From a virus: 64,000 nucleotides of DNA. Each line of letters begins with the position of its first letter. Position 1 is the first letter of the stretch. The translations under genes and the position numbers were made by a program. Where the stretch lies: positions 1 through 64,000 of the IMG/VR virus record IMGVR_UViG_3300006641_000030. One strand, 5' to 3'. Below the pieces are notes generated by a model. It was given only the letters and a program-made list of their open reading frames with translations, did not search any database and had not been told where the DNA came from. Of the stretch, positions 1-6,982 are shown piece after piece.

Positions 1-36
1 GGGGGGAGAGAACGGGGTCGCGCTCCAAGCCTTGTG

Positions 37-2025
37 CTACGCTGCCATGTCGCTCCGCTTGACGAAGGAGCGCAGCAGGTAGAGGAGTGCGTTCGGGATG
101 TCCGCCACGTCGACGACGTCGACGACGCGGTCGCAGGTCTCCTCGAGGAACTTGTTCCTCCCGCCGATGGCGAGGGCGAAGACCTTCACCCCGTTCCGCT
201 GCAGGCGATGGATCTCGCGCGCAGCGGACGGTGCGTTGTTCGGCTGGCCGTCGCTGATCAGCAGGACGACCTTCTCATCGGCGGTCGACTTCGCCGCGTC
301 AGGGAAGAGGTGCCGCAGGCCATCGGCCATCGGCGTGGTGCCGTCCGAGTTCCGCATCTCAGCGAGCAGCGGCCTCACGTTCTGGATGTTCTCGTCGAGG
401 CGCTTGTAGAGCCTCAGGTCGGCCTCTCCCATGTGGGCCCATCGCGAGGCCCGGGTCAGGAAGCCGACGGCCGAGGTCTCGATGATGCCCTCCAGGGCCT
501 CGAGCACCACGATCGCCGACCGTGCCGCCGTCTGCATCCGCGGTCCGTTCATGGACGAGGACTGGTCGAGGCAGATGCCGACCCAGTAGCTCCGGCCACC
601 GAGCTCGCGCTTCTTCTCGAAGATGCGGTTGTCCTCGTTCGTGACGCGGTAGAGGCGGTTCGCCTTGATCCGCCGGCCGGAGACGTAGCTGCCGCCCCAG
701 CGGTCGCGGGCGTTCTCGCGCAGGACGCCGACCGCGTAGCGCCGCACCGTGCTGATGTACGGAGCGACCTCGGCCCGGATCTGCTCGTAGATCGGAGCGT
801 TCCGCGCCATGCGGTCGCGCAGCTGGGCCGACTTCTTGGTCAGGCCCATGCCCTCGGCCAGGCGCGACATCGCCGCCTCGTTCTCCGCCTGGATCTGCTT
901 CTCGACCTGGGCGGCCTGGCGGTTGAGGCGCTTGAAGTGGGCCTCCCAGTTCTTGATCAAGGTCGGCTTGTCGGCCTGCTTGGACATCTCCTTGACCATC
1001 TGCTGGATCGGGTTGCCGGTCTTGACGTCGTCGCCCGCGGGCTCGTCGTCGTCGACCGCGTCCCCGGACTCGACGTCTGCGAGGTCCTCGTCGTCATCGT
1101 GCATCTGCTTGGGCCCCGCACCGCCGTTGCCGCCGGCGCCGCGCATCTGGACATCGGCCTCGCCGTCGCCCTCGCCGCCATCGTCCTCGCCGGGGGCACC
1201 CTCGGTCGCCTCGCCGGAGCCGCCCTGCCGCTTGCCGGGCTGGCCGTCGTCTCCGCCGGGCTGGCCGTCGTCCTGTGCGGCAGGGGCGTGGTCGCCCTCG
1301 GTGGCGTCCTCGGTGTCCTCGTTCATCTGGGCCATCGAGGACGGCTGCTTGGCGACGCCCTGCTGCTTCTCCTCGTCGCGCTTCGCCTTCTTGCGCTCGG
1401 CGTCGCGCTTGCGCTTGTCCTCGTCCATGAGGCGGTTCAGCACCGCGTGGACGGGGCCGAGCATGTCTGCGCAGTCCTGGCCGGTCTCCGCTCGCGAAGC
1501 GGCCTTGACGATCGCCTCGATCTCGGCGATGGCGGCCTTGTCCCGCTCGTCTCCGAGGGCGGGGAAGCCGTTGATGACCCGGCCGATGTTGTGGATGAAG
1601 CGCCACTTGGTCGGGAAGGCGCCGAACTGCTTCTCGACGTGGGGCTGCCAGAGACCGACCTGGGCCTCGCGGAACAGCGTGCCGCAGCCGGCGTAGCGCT
1701 CGGACATCTTCCACTCGATTCGCCCGTCCTCGACGATGTTGAACAGGAGCAGCGCCGCGTTGGGCCGCTTCTTGTTCCAGGCCGAGAGGTCGACCTCGCC
1801 GGTGAAGAGCAGATGCCCGACCTCGTGCGCGGTGACAGTGACGATGGCCTCCCCGAGCACCGCGACATCCGCCACGCGGTACGTCAGCCGTGGCGGATCT
1901 GCGGTCGGAGCAGCGGCCCAGTACTCGCCGGGCTCCACGATGACCGGGGAGCCCTCCTCCAGGAGCGCTGTCGTCAGCTTGTCGACGAAGGTGCGGAGGT
2001 TGTGCTCAGTGACAGAGAAGCTCAT
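37..2025 (-). CDS. VWA-domain protein with HExxH motif, CobT-like partner of MoxR ATPase
   Basis: The 662-residue protein has three parts. The N-terminus (about 1-190) carries HEVGH at residues 67-71, a zinc-peptidase-like motif. The middle (about 190-330) is long, acidic and low in complexity. The C-terminus (about 480-650) is a von Willebrand A domain with a complete MIDAS: DQSSS near residue 487, the Thr of DGTTP, and SDGQ. The ATG start sits one base after the stop of the MoxR-type ATPase upstream, so the two are co-translated. MoxR/VWA and CobS/CobT pairs use ATP hydrolysis to remodel or metallate a target; the target here is unknown. A longer in-frame N-terminus would run into the ATPase gene and looks spurious. 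Confidence 0.85.
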   Translation of the reverse strand: MSFSVTEHNLRTFVDKLTTALLEEGSPVIVEPGEYWAAAPTADPPRLTYRVADVAVLGEAIVTVTAHEVGHLLFTGEVDLSAWNKKRPNAALLLFNIVEDGRIEWKMSERYAGCGTLFREAQVGLWQPHVEKQFGAFPTKWRFIHNIGRVINGFPALGDERDKAAIAEIEAIVKAASRAETGQDCADMLGPVHAVLNRLMDEDKRKRDAERKKAKRDEEKQQGVAKQPSSMAQMNEDTEDATEGDHAPAAQDDGQPGGDDGQPGKRQGGSGEATEGAPGEDDGGEGDGEADVQMRGAGGNGGAGPKQMHDDDEDLADVESGDAVDDDEPAGDDVKTGNPIQQMVKEMSKQADKPTLIKNWEAHFKRLNRQAAQVEKQIQAENEAAMSRLAEGMGLTKKSAQLRDRMARNAPIYEQIRAEVAPYISTVRRYAVGVLRENARDRWGGSYVSGRRIKANRLYRVTNEDNRIFEKKRELGGRSYWVGICLDQSSSMNGPRMQTAARSAIVVLEALEGIIETSAVGFLTRASRWAHMGEADLRLYKRLDENIQNVRPLLAEMRNSDGTTPMADGLRHLFPDAAKSTADEKVVLLISDGQPNNAPSAAREIHRLQRNGVKVFALAIGGRNKFLEETCDRVVDVVDVADIPNALLYLLRSFVKRSDMAA

Positions 2026-2026
2026 G

Positions 2027-2893
2027 TCAGACCCTCGCGATCGTCGTGGACACGAGCGAGCGGATGAACTGCTCCTCGTGGTGTGGGGCCTTGCCGTAGA
2101 TCGCCAGCTCAGCGGCCTGGAAGGCATCGCCGAGGCGGACCGTGAAGTCAGCCCACATGACGAGGTCGGCGGTCGAGAGCCAGAAGAGGCCCTTGTTGTC
2201 GTTGAAGTTGTTGCGCACGCCCTGCGCGGTCTGCACCATCTGGCGCCCGAGGTCCTCGTCCAGCGTGGGCACCCGGTTGAGCAGCACCTTCAGCTCGTCC
2301 TCGGGCGTGAGCAGGTCGACGCGGCGGATCAGCAGGCGCCGCGCCAGAGCGGGCGAGAGCTCCCGGACGCCGGGGTACAGCTCCGGCGGATTCATCGTCC
2401 CGTAGAGGCGGAAGTTCTCGTGCGGGCGGATGATGAAGTCCGGGTGCTCCGGCGGGAGGTCCGTGATGGTGACGAAGCCCTCGTCGAGGTACTCGTGAAG
2501 CATGATGAGGACCTCGGGCACCACCGCGTTGATCTCCTGGAAGCCGATGGCGATGCCGTGCTTCATGGCGAAGGGGAGGATCCCCGGGCGGAACTGCATC
2601 GTGCCGTCCTCGACCCAGATCTTGCCGACGAGGGTGTCGACGTCGACCTGGCCGTGGCCCGGCACCGAGTGGTACGGCCACCCGGCCTCCTGGTGGAGGC
2701 GCTGCAGCAGCGCCGTCTTCGCGACGCCGGTGTGACCGACGAGGACCAGCGGGACGCCGGTCTCCATGGTCATGGCGACGGCCGTGCGCTCGTTCGCCAT
2801 GTTGATGATGTCCTCCGCCCCGTCAGGGACGAAGCGCGCGGCGACCGAGTCGATCTCGGCCGGCGGCTTGGGAAGGGGACGAATCGCAGCCAT
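2027..2893 (-). CDS. MoxR/CobS-type AAA+ ATPase
   Basis: The 288-residue AAA+ ATPase has Walker A GHTGVAKT at 53-60, a sensor-1-like TMNP segment and a helix resembling the MoxR family after Walker B. The Walker B position reads GFQE, so the usual Asp before the catalytic Glu is Gln (residue 119); Mg-ATP handling may be altered. The chosen ATG has AGGAGG four bases upstream inside the conserved 15-bp leader, and a promoter lies at 2966-2994. It is coupled to the VWA gene downstream. The reading frame stays open upstream to 3163, so a longer product is possible and is listed separately. Confidence 0.85.
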   Translation of the reverse strand: MAAIRPLPKPPAEIDSVAARFVPDGAEDIINMANERTAVAMTMETGVPLVLVGHTGVAKTALLQRLHQEAGWPYHSVPGHGQVDVDTLVGKIWVEDGTMQFRPGILPFAMKHGIAIGFQEINAVVPEVLIMLHEYLDEGFVTITDLPPEHPDFIIRPHENFRLYGTMNPPELYPGVRELSPALARRLLIRRVDLLTPEDELKVLLNRVPTLDEDLGRQMVQTAQGVRNNFNDNKGLFWLSTADLVMWADFTVRLGDAFQAAELAIYGKAPHHEEQFIRSLVSTTIARV

Positions 2894-3163
2894 GTTTCCT
2901 CCTCGGGCGAGGTTGGGGTCTTTGCCACTTCCCGGCGGCTCGGACCCAGGATTCCCTACACTTGTATTGTATACTTTTGCTGAGGCCCTGTCAAGTACCT
3001 GCTTGTACACCTTGTGGTGCTCGGTCATGCTCAGACCGGCGGTGCTGAGCGCCGCGACGTCCGCCGGGGTCAGCGTCTCCCTGAGCTTGCAGGTCGGGCA
3101 GGAGACGTAGGCGCCGGTGTAGTCCTGGTTGAGGTTGATGACGTGGTGGTCGCACGTCGTCAT
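2027..3163 (-). CDS. Alternative long form: zinc-ribbon-like segment fused in frame to the MoxR ATPase
   Basis: The ATPase frame extends 90 codons upstream to an ATG at 3163 that overlaps the stop of the previous gene (ATGA), as normal genes do here. The first 60 residues look like a real small protein: an N-terminal Cys-His-His and a CPTC pair typical of short zinc ribbons. The following 30 residues are encoded by the promoter (TAC AAT is read as Tyr-Asn) and by the 15-bp leader. Either a small gene has lost its stop and reads through into the ATPase, or two nested products are made: a long one from the operon transcript and a short one from the internal promoter. Confidence 0.45.
   Translation of the reverse strand: MTTCDHHVINLNQDYTGAYVSCPTCKLRETLTPADVAALSTAGLSMTEHHKVYKQVLDRASAKVYNTSVGNPGSEPPGSGKDPNLARGGNMAAIRPLPKPPAEIDSVAARFVPDGAEDIINMANERTAVAMTMETGVPLVLVGHTGVAKTALLQRLHQEAGWPYHSVPGHGQVDVDTLVGKIWVEDGTMQFRPGILPFAMKHGIAIGFQEINAVVPEVLIMLHEYLDEGFVTITDLPPEHPDFIIRPHENFRLYGTMNPPELYPGVRELSPALARRLLIRRVDLLTPEDELKVLLNRVPTLDEDLGRQMVQTAQGVRNNFNDNKGLFWLSTADLVMWADFTVRLGDAFQAAELAIYGKAPHHEEQFIRSLVSTTIARV
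2898..2912 (-). repeat. 15-bp leader repeat, copy 1
   Basis: This is an exact copy of a 15-mer (minus strand CCTCGCCCGAGGAGG) placed just before the ATPase ATG. The CCTCG and CGAGG arms can pair, and the last seven bases, GAGGAGG, are the Shine-Dalgarno sequence, so folding would hide part of the ribosome-binding site. Identical copies lie at 4427-4441, 5072-5086, 8898-8912 and 33301-33315. Confidence 0.8.
2966..2994 (-). promoter_or_regulatory. Sigma70-like promoter P1
   Basis: On the minus strand there is a perfect -35 TTGACA, a 17-bp spacer and a -10 TACAAT. The -10 is embedded in an AGTATACAATA block shared with the promoters near 5123, 8927, 9895 and 33333. It would start a transcript about 60 bases before the 15-bp leader and the MoxR start. 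It lies inside an open reading frame. Confidence 0.8.
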
Positions 3164-3360
3164 CGCTCGGTCTGCGTCTCGTCGATCTGCTGAGCCTGGA
3201 ACTCAGCTGCGCGCAACGTAGCGTACCACGCGTTCTCGCGCAGGCGACGACGCCAGCGCTCGCGTTCGTCGCGGCGTCCCTCGCGGTACCCGGCCCAGCC
3301 GCACGTGATCGCCACGAGCAGCAGGACTGCGATGTCGATGTTGGCGATGGCGACGATCAT
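3160..3360 (-). CDS. Small single-pass membrane protein
   Basis: This 66-residue protein has an N-terminal hydrophobic helix (about residues 4-24) followed by a strongly basic and acidic tail rich in Arg and Glu. It therefore probably sits in the membrane with a charged cytoplasmic tail. The start ATG overlaps the last codon of the upstream gene and its stop overlaps the next ATG at 3163. No family is recognised. A small membrane protein in the left half, near lysis-type enzymes, could be a holin or spanin component, but nothing in the sequence proves that. Confidence 0.6.
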   Translation of the reverse strand: MIVAIANIDIAVLLLVAITCGWAGYREGRRDERERWRRRLRENAWYATLRAAEFQAQQIDETQTER

Positions 3361-3647
3361 CAGTCGACCGCCCATCCGTCGGCGAGCATCGTGTCGACGT
3401 CCGCGTACCGCGTCGTCTTGACGCCGGGAACCTCGCCGTCGTTCTCGAGCTGCACCAGCACGAGCTTGGCTCGATCGACACCGAAGAGGTTGACGTGGAT
3501 CACAGTCTCCGGGTAGTCGGCCGTGACGACGCCGAGGTCGGGAAACGTCCCTGGCTCGGTCGCCGGCTTCTTGACGGGGAGGACCGGCCACATCGGCCAG
3601 TCCTCCACCGCCGCGATCTTCTGCTTGTCGGTCAACGTGGTTGTCAT
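3360..3647 (-). CDS. Hypothetical protein, 95 aa
   Basis: The ATG at 3647 is preceded by AGGAGGGCGC, a good ribosome-binding site, and overlaps the TGA of the upstream 44-residue gene. The product is a small, soluble, slightly acidic protein with a Trp/Pro-rich N-terminal third. No motif I recognise is present. The stop overlaps the start of the small membrane protein downstream, so it belongs to the same operon of tiny genes. Confidence 0.65.
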   Translation of the reverse strand: MTTTLTDKQKIAAVEDWPMWPVLPVKKPATEPGTFPDLGVVTADYPETVIHVNLFGVDRAKLVLVQLENDGEVPGVKTTRYADVDTMLADGWAVD

Positions 3648-3778
3648 GCGCCCTCCTTTGAGGGGTAGTCGGGGTAGACCTTCGAGAGCGGCACCCCGTG
3701 CTTCTTGGCGAGGGCCGCGACGAACGCCGCGATCCGCGCCTTGTCCGCAGCCGTGGGCTTGCGCTTGTCGTTCGCCAA
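3644..3778 (-). CDS. Very small basic protein, 44 aa
   Basis: A TTG start at 3778 follows directly on the TGA of the upstream gene, and GAGGAGG lies just before it within that gene's last codons. The product is Ala/Lys-rich with one predicted helix (residues about 10-27) and ends in YPSKEGA. Its TGA overlaps the ATG of the next gene (ATGA). It resembles short regulatory or host-modifying phage proteins only in size; no function can be assigned. Confidence 0.55.
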   Translation of the reverse strand: MANDKRKPTAADKARIAAFVAALAKKHGVPLSKVYPDYPSKEGA

Positions 3779-3988
3779 TCAGCCTCCTCTCCCCATCTCG
3801 GTCTTGGCGGTCTCGAACACCTGCTCGAGCTGCTCGCGACTGAGCAGCGTTTCGACCACGCGCGTGTCGCTCATGAGGACCAGCATGACGTGCTGGTCGC
3901 CCCACGGCTGCACCTCCACCGTGTGCGCGCGGTGTCGCGGGCGGCCGGGGTAGTCCACGGACACCCGCTTCCAGGGTGACGTCGACAT
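3779..3988 (-). CDS. Hypothetical protein, 69 aa
   Basis: The small protein starts at an ATG five bases after the stop of the 142-residue gene upstream. The first half is rich in Arg/His and aromatic residues and may form a beta-sheet. The second half has a helix (REQLEQVFETAKTE). No conserved motif is recognised. Tight spacing on both sides supports expression as part of the 4.4-3.2 kb operon. Confidence 0.6.
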   Translation of the reverse strand: MSTSPWKRVSVDYPGRPRHRAHTVEVQPWGDQHVMLVLMSDTRVVETLLSREQLEQVFETAKTEMGRGG

Positions 3989-3993
3989 CTGCG

Positions 3994-4422
3994 TCAGTCC
4001 TTCTTGGTCAGGGACGTCCGCTCGGCCGCGCGCTTCACCGTCCAGCGCTCGTGCGCGCCGGAGAGGTTCACGAAGCGCTCGAGCTTCTTGGGCAGGGTCT
4101 CGCCCGCCTCGCGCATCGCCCGGAGGCTGAAGCGCTCGGTCGCGGCGACCTCGGTGCGGCGCATGACGTAGTCGCCGACCTGGACGCTGACGCCGGGAGG
4201 GAGCACGCCGCGGATGCGGTCCTGCTCCTGCGCCAGCCGCGCCTTGAGCTCGGCCGCCTTGGCGTCCAGGAGGGCGAGGTTCGCCTTGATCTCCTCGATG
4301 CGCTTGGCGGTCAGCGCCGCGCCGACCGAGTGGATGTCGTCGATGACGGTGGGCAGCTCCTCGAGATCGTCGATGTCGAAGAGCGCTGTGTCCTGGGTGA
4401 TGATGTCGAGCTTGTCGTTCAT
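3994..4422 (-). CDS. Coiled-coil protein, 142 aa (Gp157-like organisation)
   Basis: Residues about 40-70 form an Ala/Glu/Leu-rich amphipathic helix. A short beta segment (PPGVSVQVGDYVMRR) follows, then a basic C-terminal helical region. The layout, a helical N-terminus followed by a basic beta/helix tail, resembles phage Gp157-type proteins, but similarity is weak. The ATG has GAGGAGG four bases upstream within the second copy of the 15-bp leader, so its translation may be controlled with the other leader-bearing genes. No TACAAT-type promoter is visible directly upstream in the 194-bp gap. Confidence 0.65.
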   Translation of the reverse strand: MNDKLDIITQDTALFDIDDLEELPTVIDDIHSVGAALTAKRIEEIKANLALLDAKAAELKARLAQEQDRIRGVLPPGVSVQVGDYVMRRTEVAATERFSLRAMREAGETLPKKLERFVNLSGAHERWTVKRAAERTSLTKKD

Positions 4423-4426
4423 GTTC

Positions 4427-4441
4427 CCTCCTCGGGCGAGG
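4427..4441 (-). repeat. 15-bp leader repeat, copy 2
   Basis: An exact copy of the CCTCGCCCGAGGAGG leader, ending four bases before the start codon of the coiled-coil gene. Unlike the other four copies it has no recognisable AGTATACAAT promoter immediately upstream. The 4442-4616 interval holds only a short possible peptide frame and a widely spaced GTTGGGAG/CTCCCAAC inverted repeat. Confidence 0.75.
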
Positions 4442-4616
4442 TTGTCAGGGTCAGTACTGCCGCGGGCGGTGGCAACTCATCTGGCGCGGTCTTCCTCCTT
4501 ACCACCCTCTTGTATCCCGCAACCCGCGGCAGCTTCGGTTGGGAGCCGGGAAGCAGAGCCGGTAGGTTCCGGATGCTCCCGTTGTCGCCAGCTTAGTGCT
4601 GCGTCTCCCAACAGGG

Positions 4617-5066
4617 TCAGTGGATCAGCCCCTCCAGATCCTTGAGGTAGAGGCCGTCCAGGACGATCCCCTCGCTGAAGCCCCAGCTGAGGCCGTAGGG
4701 CTTGGCGGGGTCGCCGCTGTCCTTGAAGCCGGTGAAGTGGTTGTAGCCCTTCGCCGCCTTGCGCGCGACGAACTCGTAGCGAGCCGCCAGCGTCTCGAAC
4801 GTGTCGCAGCCGCGGTCGGTGGGGCGCCGGCGGTTGGCCAGCGCCTCGAGCTCCTCGAGCGTGACCAGCCCGCGATCCCACTCGCGCCGGTAGCGCTCAG
4901 CGAGCCCGGAGTTCCCGCCGTCGACGGCGGCCAGCGCGAGCAGAGCCGCCTCGACCCGGCGGTCCCAGGCCTCGACGGTGGTGCAGCCGCAAGGGTCGTC
5001 GTGGATGGCGCAGCGGCGGCAGTAGCCGCAGGGCGTCCGCGCGGTGTCACAGAATGTCGCTGTCAT
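4617..5066 (-). CDS. Cys-rich hypothetical protein, 149 aa
   Basis: The N-terminal 30 residues contain six Cys in CxYCRRC and CGC arrangements and probably bind zinc. The remainder is helical with a Trp/Phe/Gly-rich C-terminus. The ATG follows the third copy of the 15-bp leader with AGGAGG five bases upstream, and promoter P2 lies about 57 bases further up. It is the first gene of a short transcript. I do not recognise the family. Confidence 0.7.
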   Translation of the reverse strand: MTATFCDTARTPCGYCRRCAIHDDPCGCTTVEAWDRRVEAALLALAAVDGGNSGLAERYRREWDRGLVTLEELEALANRRRPTDRGCDTFETLAARYEFVARKAAKGYNHFTGFKDSGDPAKPYGLSWGFSEGIVLDGLYLKDLEGLIH

Positions 5067-5071
5067 CGCAG

Positions 5072-5086
5072 CCTCCTCGGGCGAGG
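5072..5086 (-). repeat. 15-bp leader repeat, copy 3
   Basis: An exact leader copy between promoter P2 and the Cys-rich gene. The GAGGAGG end of the repeat is the ribosome-binding site for the ATG at 5066. Confidence 0.8.
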
Positions 5087-5100
5087 TAGTAGCGGTTTGC

Positions 5101-5114
5101 CGGGGAATATCCCG
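5101..5114. promoter_or_regulatory. Short palindrome downstream of P2
   Basis: The palindrome CGGG-GAATAT-CCCG matches the core of the 34-bp dyad family (compare 26531-26544) but lacks the outer TTAT arms. It lies 10-20 bases downstream of the P2 -10 box, where a bound protein would block transcription. It is best read as a half-size operator-like site. Confidence 0.45.
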
Positions 5115-5122
5115 ACATAAAT

Positions 5123-5151
5123 ATTGTATACTAATGCCGGGGCAAAGTAAA
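5123..5151 (-). promoter_or_regulatory. Sigma70-like promoter P2
   Basis: On the minus strand the -35 is TTTACT, the spacer 17 bp and the -10 TACAAT, with the ATTAGTATACAAT block shared exactly with promoter P6. It drives the Cys-rich gene and those below it. Confidence 0.75.
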
Positions 5152-5154
5152 CAG

Positions 5155-5388
5155 CTACCGCCTGTCTGGGAAGGCGCAGTCGAGGCAGATGAGGCCCTCA
5201 GATGTGAGCATGTAGTCGCTGTGGAACCAGCCCGCTGTGCGCTTCCCGCAGCGGATGCACACGCTCACGTTCGCGAGGCGTTGGGAGAGGCCGTCGTCCT
5301 CCAGCGTCCATGATCGTCCCTGCGCCCACGAGATAAGGTGGTCGACCGCTTCGGTGACTTCTTCGTCGGTGGGTTCTGACTCAGACAT
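5155..5388 (-). CDS. Small zinc-ribbon-like protein, 77 aa
   Basis: The N-terminal half is acidic and helical. The C-terminal half holds CIRC and CLDC pairs about 20 residues apart, a treble-clef or zinc-ribbon arrangement. The ATG at 5388 overlaps the end of the upstream gene by eight bases. It is the last gene before promoter P2, so it ends the transcript from upstream. Its function is unknown; it is one of several tiny CxxC proteins in this half of the window. Confidence 0.65.
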   Translation of the reverse strand: MSESEPTDEEVTEAVDHLISWAQGRSWTLEDDGLSQRLANVSVCIRCGKRTAGWFHSDYMLTSEGLICLDCAFPDRR

Positions 5389-5869
5389 CTGCGGTCTCCA
5401 GTTGGTAGACGCGGGCGAAGCACTCCGACGGCGGACGCAGCCAGACGGAGCTCGGGACGTCAAGCGACCACACGAGCATCTCGCGTATGCTAGGCAAGCG
5501 CGACACTTCGTCGACGTCGAACTTCGAGGAGAACCGCGAGTCGATCACCGACTGAGTGAAGCGGACGCGGTGGAATCTCTGGCTGAGCTGATCCCAGCTC
5601 TCTGGGATGCCCAGCCGGACCAGGTCGCGGCGGCTCCAGACGTGAGCGGTGTGGATGTCCGGCTTCAACTCACAGACCCACGCCTCTCTCCTCCAGTCCG
5701 GCTGCTCAGTTCGCACCCACTCGAGCCAAGGCGACGTCCCTTCCGGCAGCAGGTCGGACGTCCACAGGCCGCCCTTCGGCTTGCCGATGGTGCCGATGTG
5801 CGGATCCCACTGCGCGGCCTCGAAGCGATCGTCTGACGGGCAGGAGCCCATGAAGACTTGGTGCGACAT
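5381..5869 (-). CDS. Hypothetical protein of the KPxGGLWxS type, 162 aa
   Basis: The chosen ATG shares its last base with the upstream stop (TGATG); an in-frame ATG ten codons earlier lies inside the upstream gene. The N-terminal third holds the block KPKGGLWTSDL followed by a Trp-rich stretch, a pattern seen in many uncharacterised phage and bacterial proteins. The block resembles the first strand of some ADP-ribosyltransferase-like folds, but no catalytic Glu can be placed with confidence. No molecular function is assigned. Confidence 0.6.
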   Translation of the reverse strand: MSHQVFMGSCPSDDRFEAAQWDPHIGTIGKPKGGLWTSDLLPEGTSPWLEWVRTEQPDWRREAWVCELKPDIHTAHVWSRRDLVRLGIPESWDQLSQRFHRVRFTQSVIDSRFSSKFDVDEVSRLPSIREMLVWSLDVPSSVWLRPPSECFARVYQLETADV

Positions 5870-6177
5870 CAGTACGACACGCTTCCCGGAGGAGGCCACG
5901 CGATCGGTTGCCTAAGCTGCCGGTAGGGAATCCCGTCAGTCGTCGTCTTCGAAGTCGGGACTGGGACGAGAGCTCCCTTCTTGGTGCGGACGATGATCGC
6001 GCAGTCGACGTGCATGTCTCCAGACGCGAAGCGCTCAGTCTTGAACGGCTGACCCGCTACGTGGCCGACCACCTCGACCTTGTCTCCGGAGGTCATGTTG
6101 ACCGGGGACACGTCCATGATCGCCACGACCTCGGTGAACGGTGTCGGACGCAGTGTCGGGCGGCTCAGCGGGCTCAT
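5869..6177 (-). CDS. Hypothetical beta-rich protein, 102 aa
   Basis: The ATG at 6177 overlaps the stop of the membrane-protein gene upstream (ATGA). The predicted protein is mostly beta-strand (VVAIMDVSPV, KVEVVGHVAG, CAIIVRTKKG) with a Pro-rich end. It has no cysteine cluster or membrane segment and no family I recognise. It lies between the lysis-type genes and the KPxGGLWxS protein. Confidence 0.6.
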   Translation of the reverse strand: MSPLSRPTLRPTPFTEVVAIMDVSPVNMTSGDKVEVVGHVAGQPFKTERFASGDMHVDCAIIVRTKKGALVPVPTSKTTTDGIPYRQLRQPIAWPPPGSVSY

Positions 6178-6332
6178 GAGTACTTGAACGCTGCCCAGAT
6201 CCCGAAGCCCACCAACGTCCACATGGCCACGACGATGAGCATGGCGAGGATCAAGCCCCAGTTGGTGCGGTAGCAGTCGCTCCACTCGAGCTCGTCCATG
6301 TCTTCGTTCCAGACGTCGTCGTGGTGGATCAC
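6174..6332 (-). CDS. Small single-pass membrane protein, 52 aa, holin candidate
   Basis: A GTG start overlaps the stop of the lysozyme-like gene (GTGA). After a short acidic, His-containing N-terminus there is one long hydrophobic helix (about residues 25-48) and almost no tail. Placement directly after a lysozyme-like gene fits a holin or a spanin-like component. Size and topology alone cannot distinguish these. Confidence 0.55.
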   Translation of the reverse strand: MIHHDDVWNEDMDELEWSDCYRTNWGLILAMLIVVAMWTLVGFGIWAAFKYS

Positions 6333-6982
6333 TTCTTGGCCTCGTTCCGTCCGATGGTGATCATGCGCACCAGCTCGTCGATCTTGGCGTCCACGGCGGG
6401 AGGGGCGATCGGCTTGATCGCCTTCGCCATCGTGATCGCCCTCTCGCAGGTGCCGGCGAGCACCTCGACACGGCGCTGGAAGTTGAGCACCGGCTTGCCG
6501 AGCTCGTACTTGTGGACGTACGGGACGGGGTTGCCGTTCTCGTCCTTCTTGAGCGTGTCGGTGGGCTCCTCCATCAGGAGCATCTCAGCCAGGAAGTTGC
6601 CGACGCCGCGGCTCGCGCGCTCGATGTAGCCGTCGCGGAGGTAGACGCGCAGCGTCCACGCGTACCACGGCTGGAAGCCGCGCCGCTCGAAGAGGCGGTA
6701 CGCGCGGTCGACGTTGTACTCGAGGTCGGCGTAGAGCTGCTCCTCTTCCTCGGTGCCGATCTGCGATGCCGGGATGTTGATCTGGAAGATGCCACAGTCG
6801 CGGCTCTTGACCTCGCCCGTCACCTTGTCGATGTTGTCGTTGTACGCGCGCTGGTACCCCTGCGACTCGCTGAGGCAGACCGCGACGATCGTGACGAGGT
6901 CTATCGAGTCCTTCCAGCCTCGCGCCCAACAGAGCGCCGCGATCTCCTTGGCGGGGATCTGCTTGCCCCTCAACTCACCCAT
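6329..6982 (-). CDS. Lysozyme-like / lytic transglycosylase-fold protein, probable endolysin component
   Basis: The 217-residue protein follows the SLT/lysozyme pattern: a helix ending in SES (candidate catalytic Glu39), the Ala-Tyr-Asn segment, DCGIFQIN near residues 62-69, then a Trp-Ala-Trp segment. It would cleave peptidoglycan glycan strands, with the C-terminal 70 residues possibly binding the wall. No signal peptide is visible, so release would need a holin; the small membrane protein directly downstream is the obvious candidate. It could instead be a virion-associated wall hydrolase, but its position outside the tail genes argues against that. Confidence 0.75.
   Translation of the reverse strand: MGELRGKQIPAKEIAALCWARGWKDSIDLVTIVAVCLSESQGYQRAYNDNIDKVTGEVKSRDCGIFQINIPASQIGTEEEEQLYADLEYNVDRAYRLFERRGFQPWYAWTLRVYLRDGYIERASRGVGNFLAEMLLMEEPTDTLKKDENGNPVPYVHKYELGKPVLNFQRRVEVLAGTCERAITMAKAIKPIAPPAVDAKIDELVRMITIGRNEAKK

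Noticed and set aside
4423-4616. A nine-residue leader peptide frame and a GTTGGGAG/CTCCCAAC inverted repeat
   Set aside because: The peptide has a poorly spaced ribosome-binding site and the repeat arms are about 60 bases apart. Neither has support beyond chance in a 194-bp GC-rich gap.
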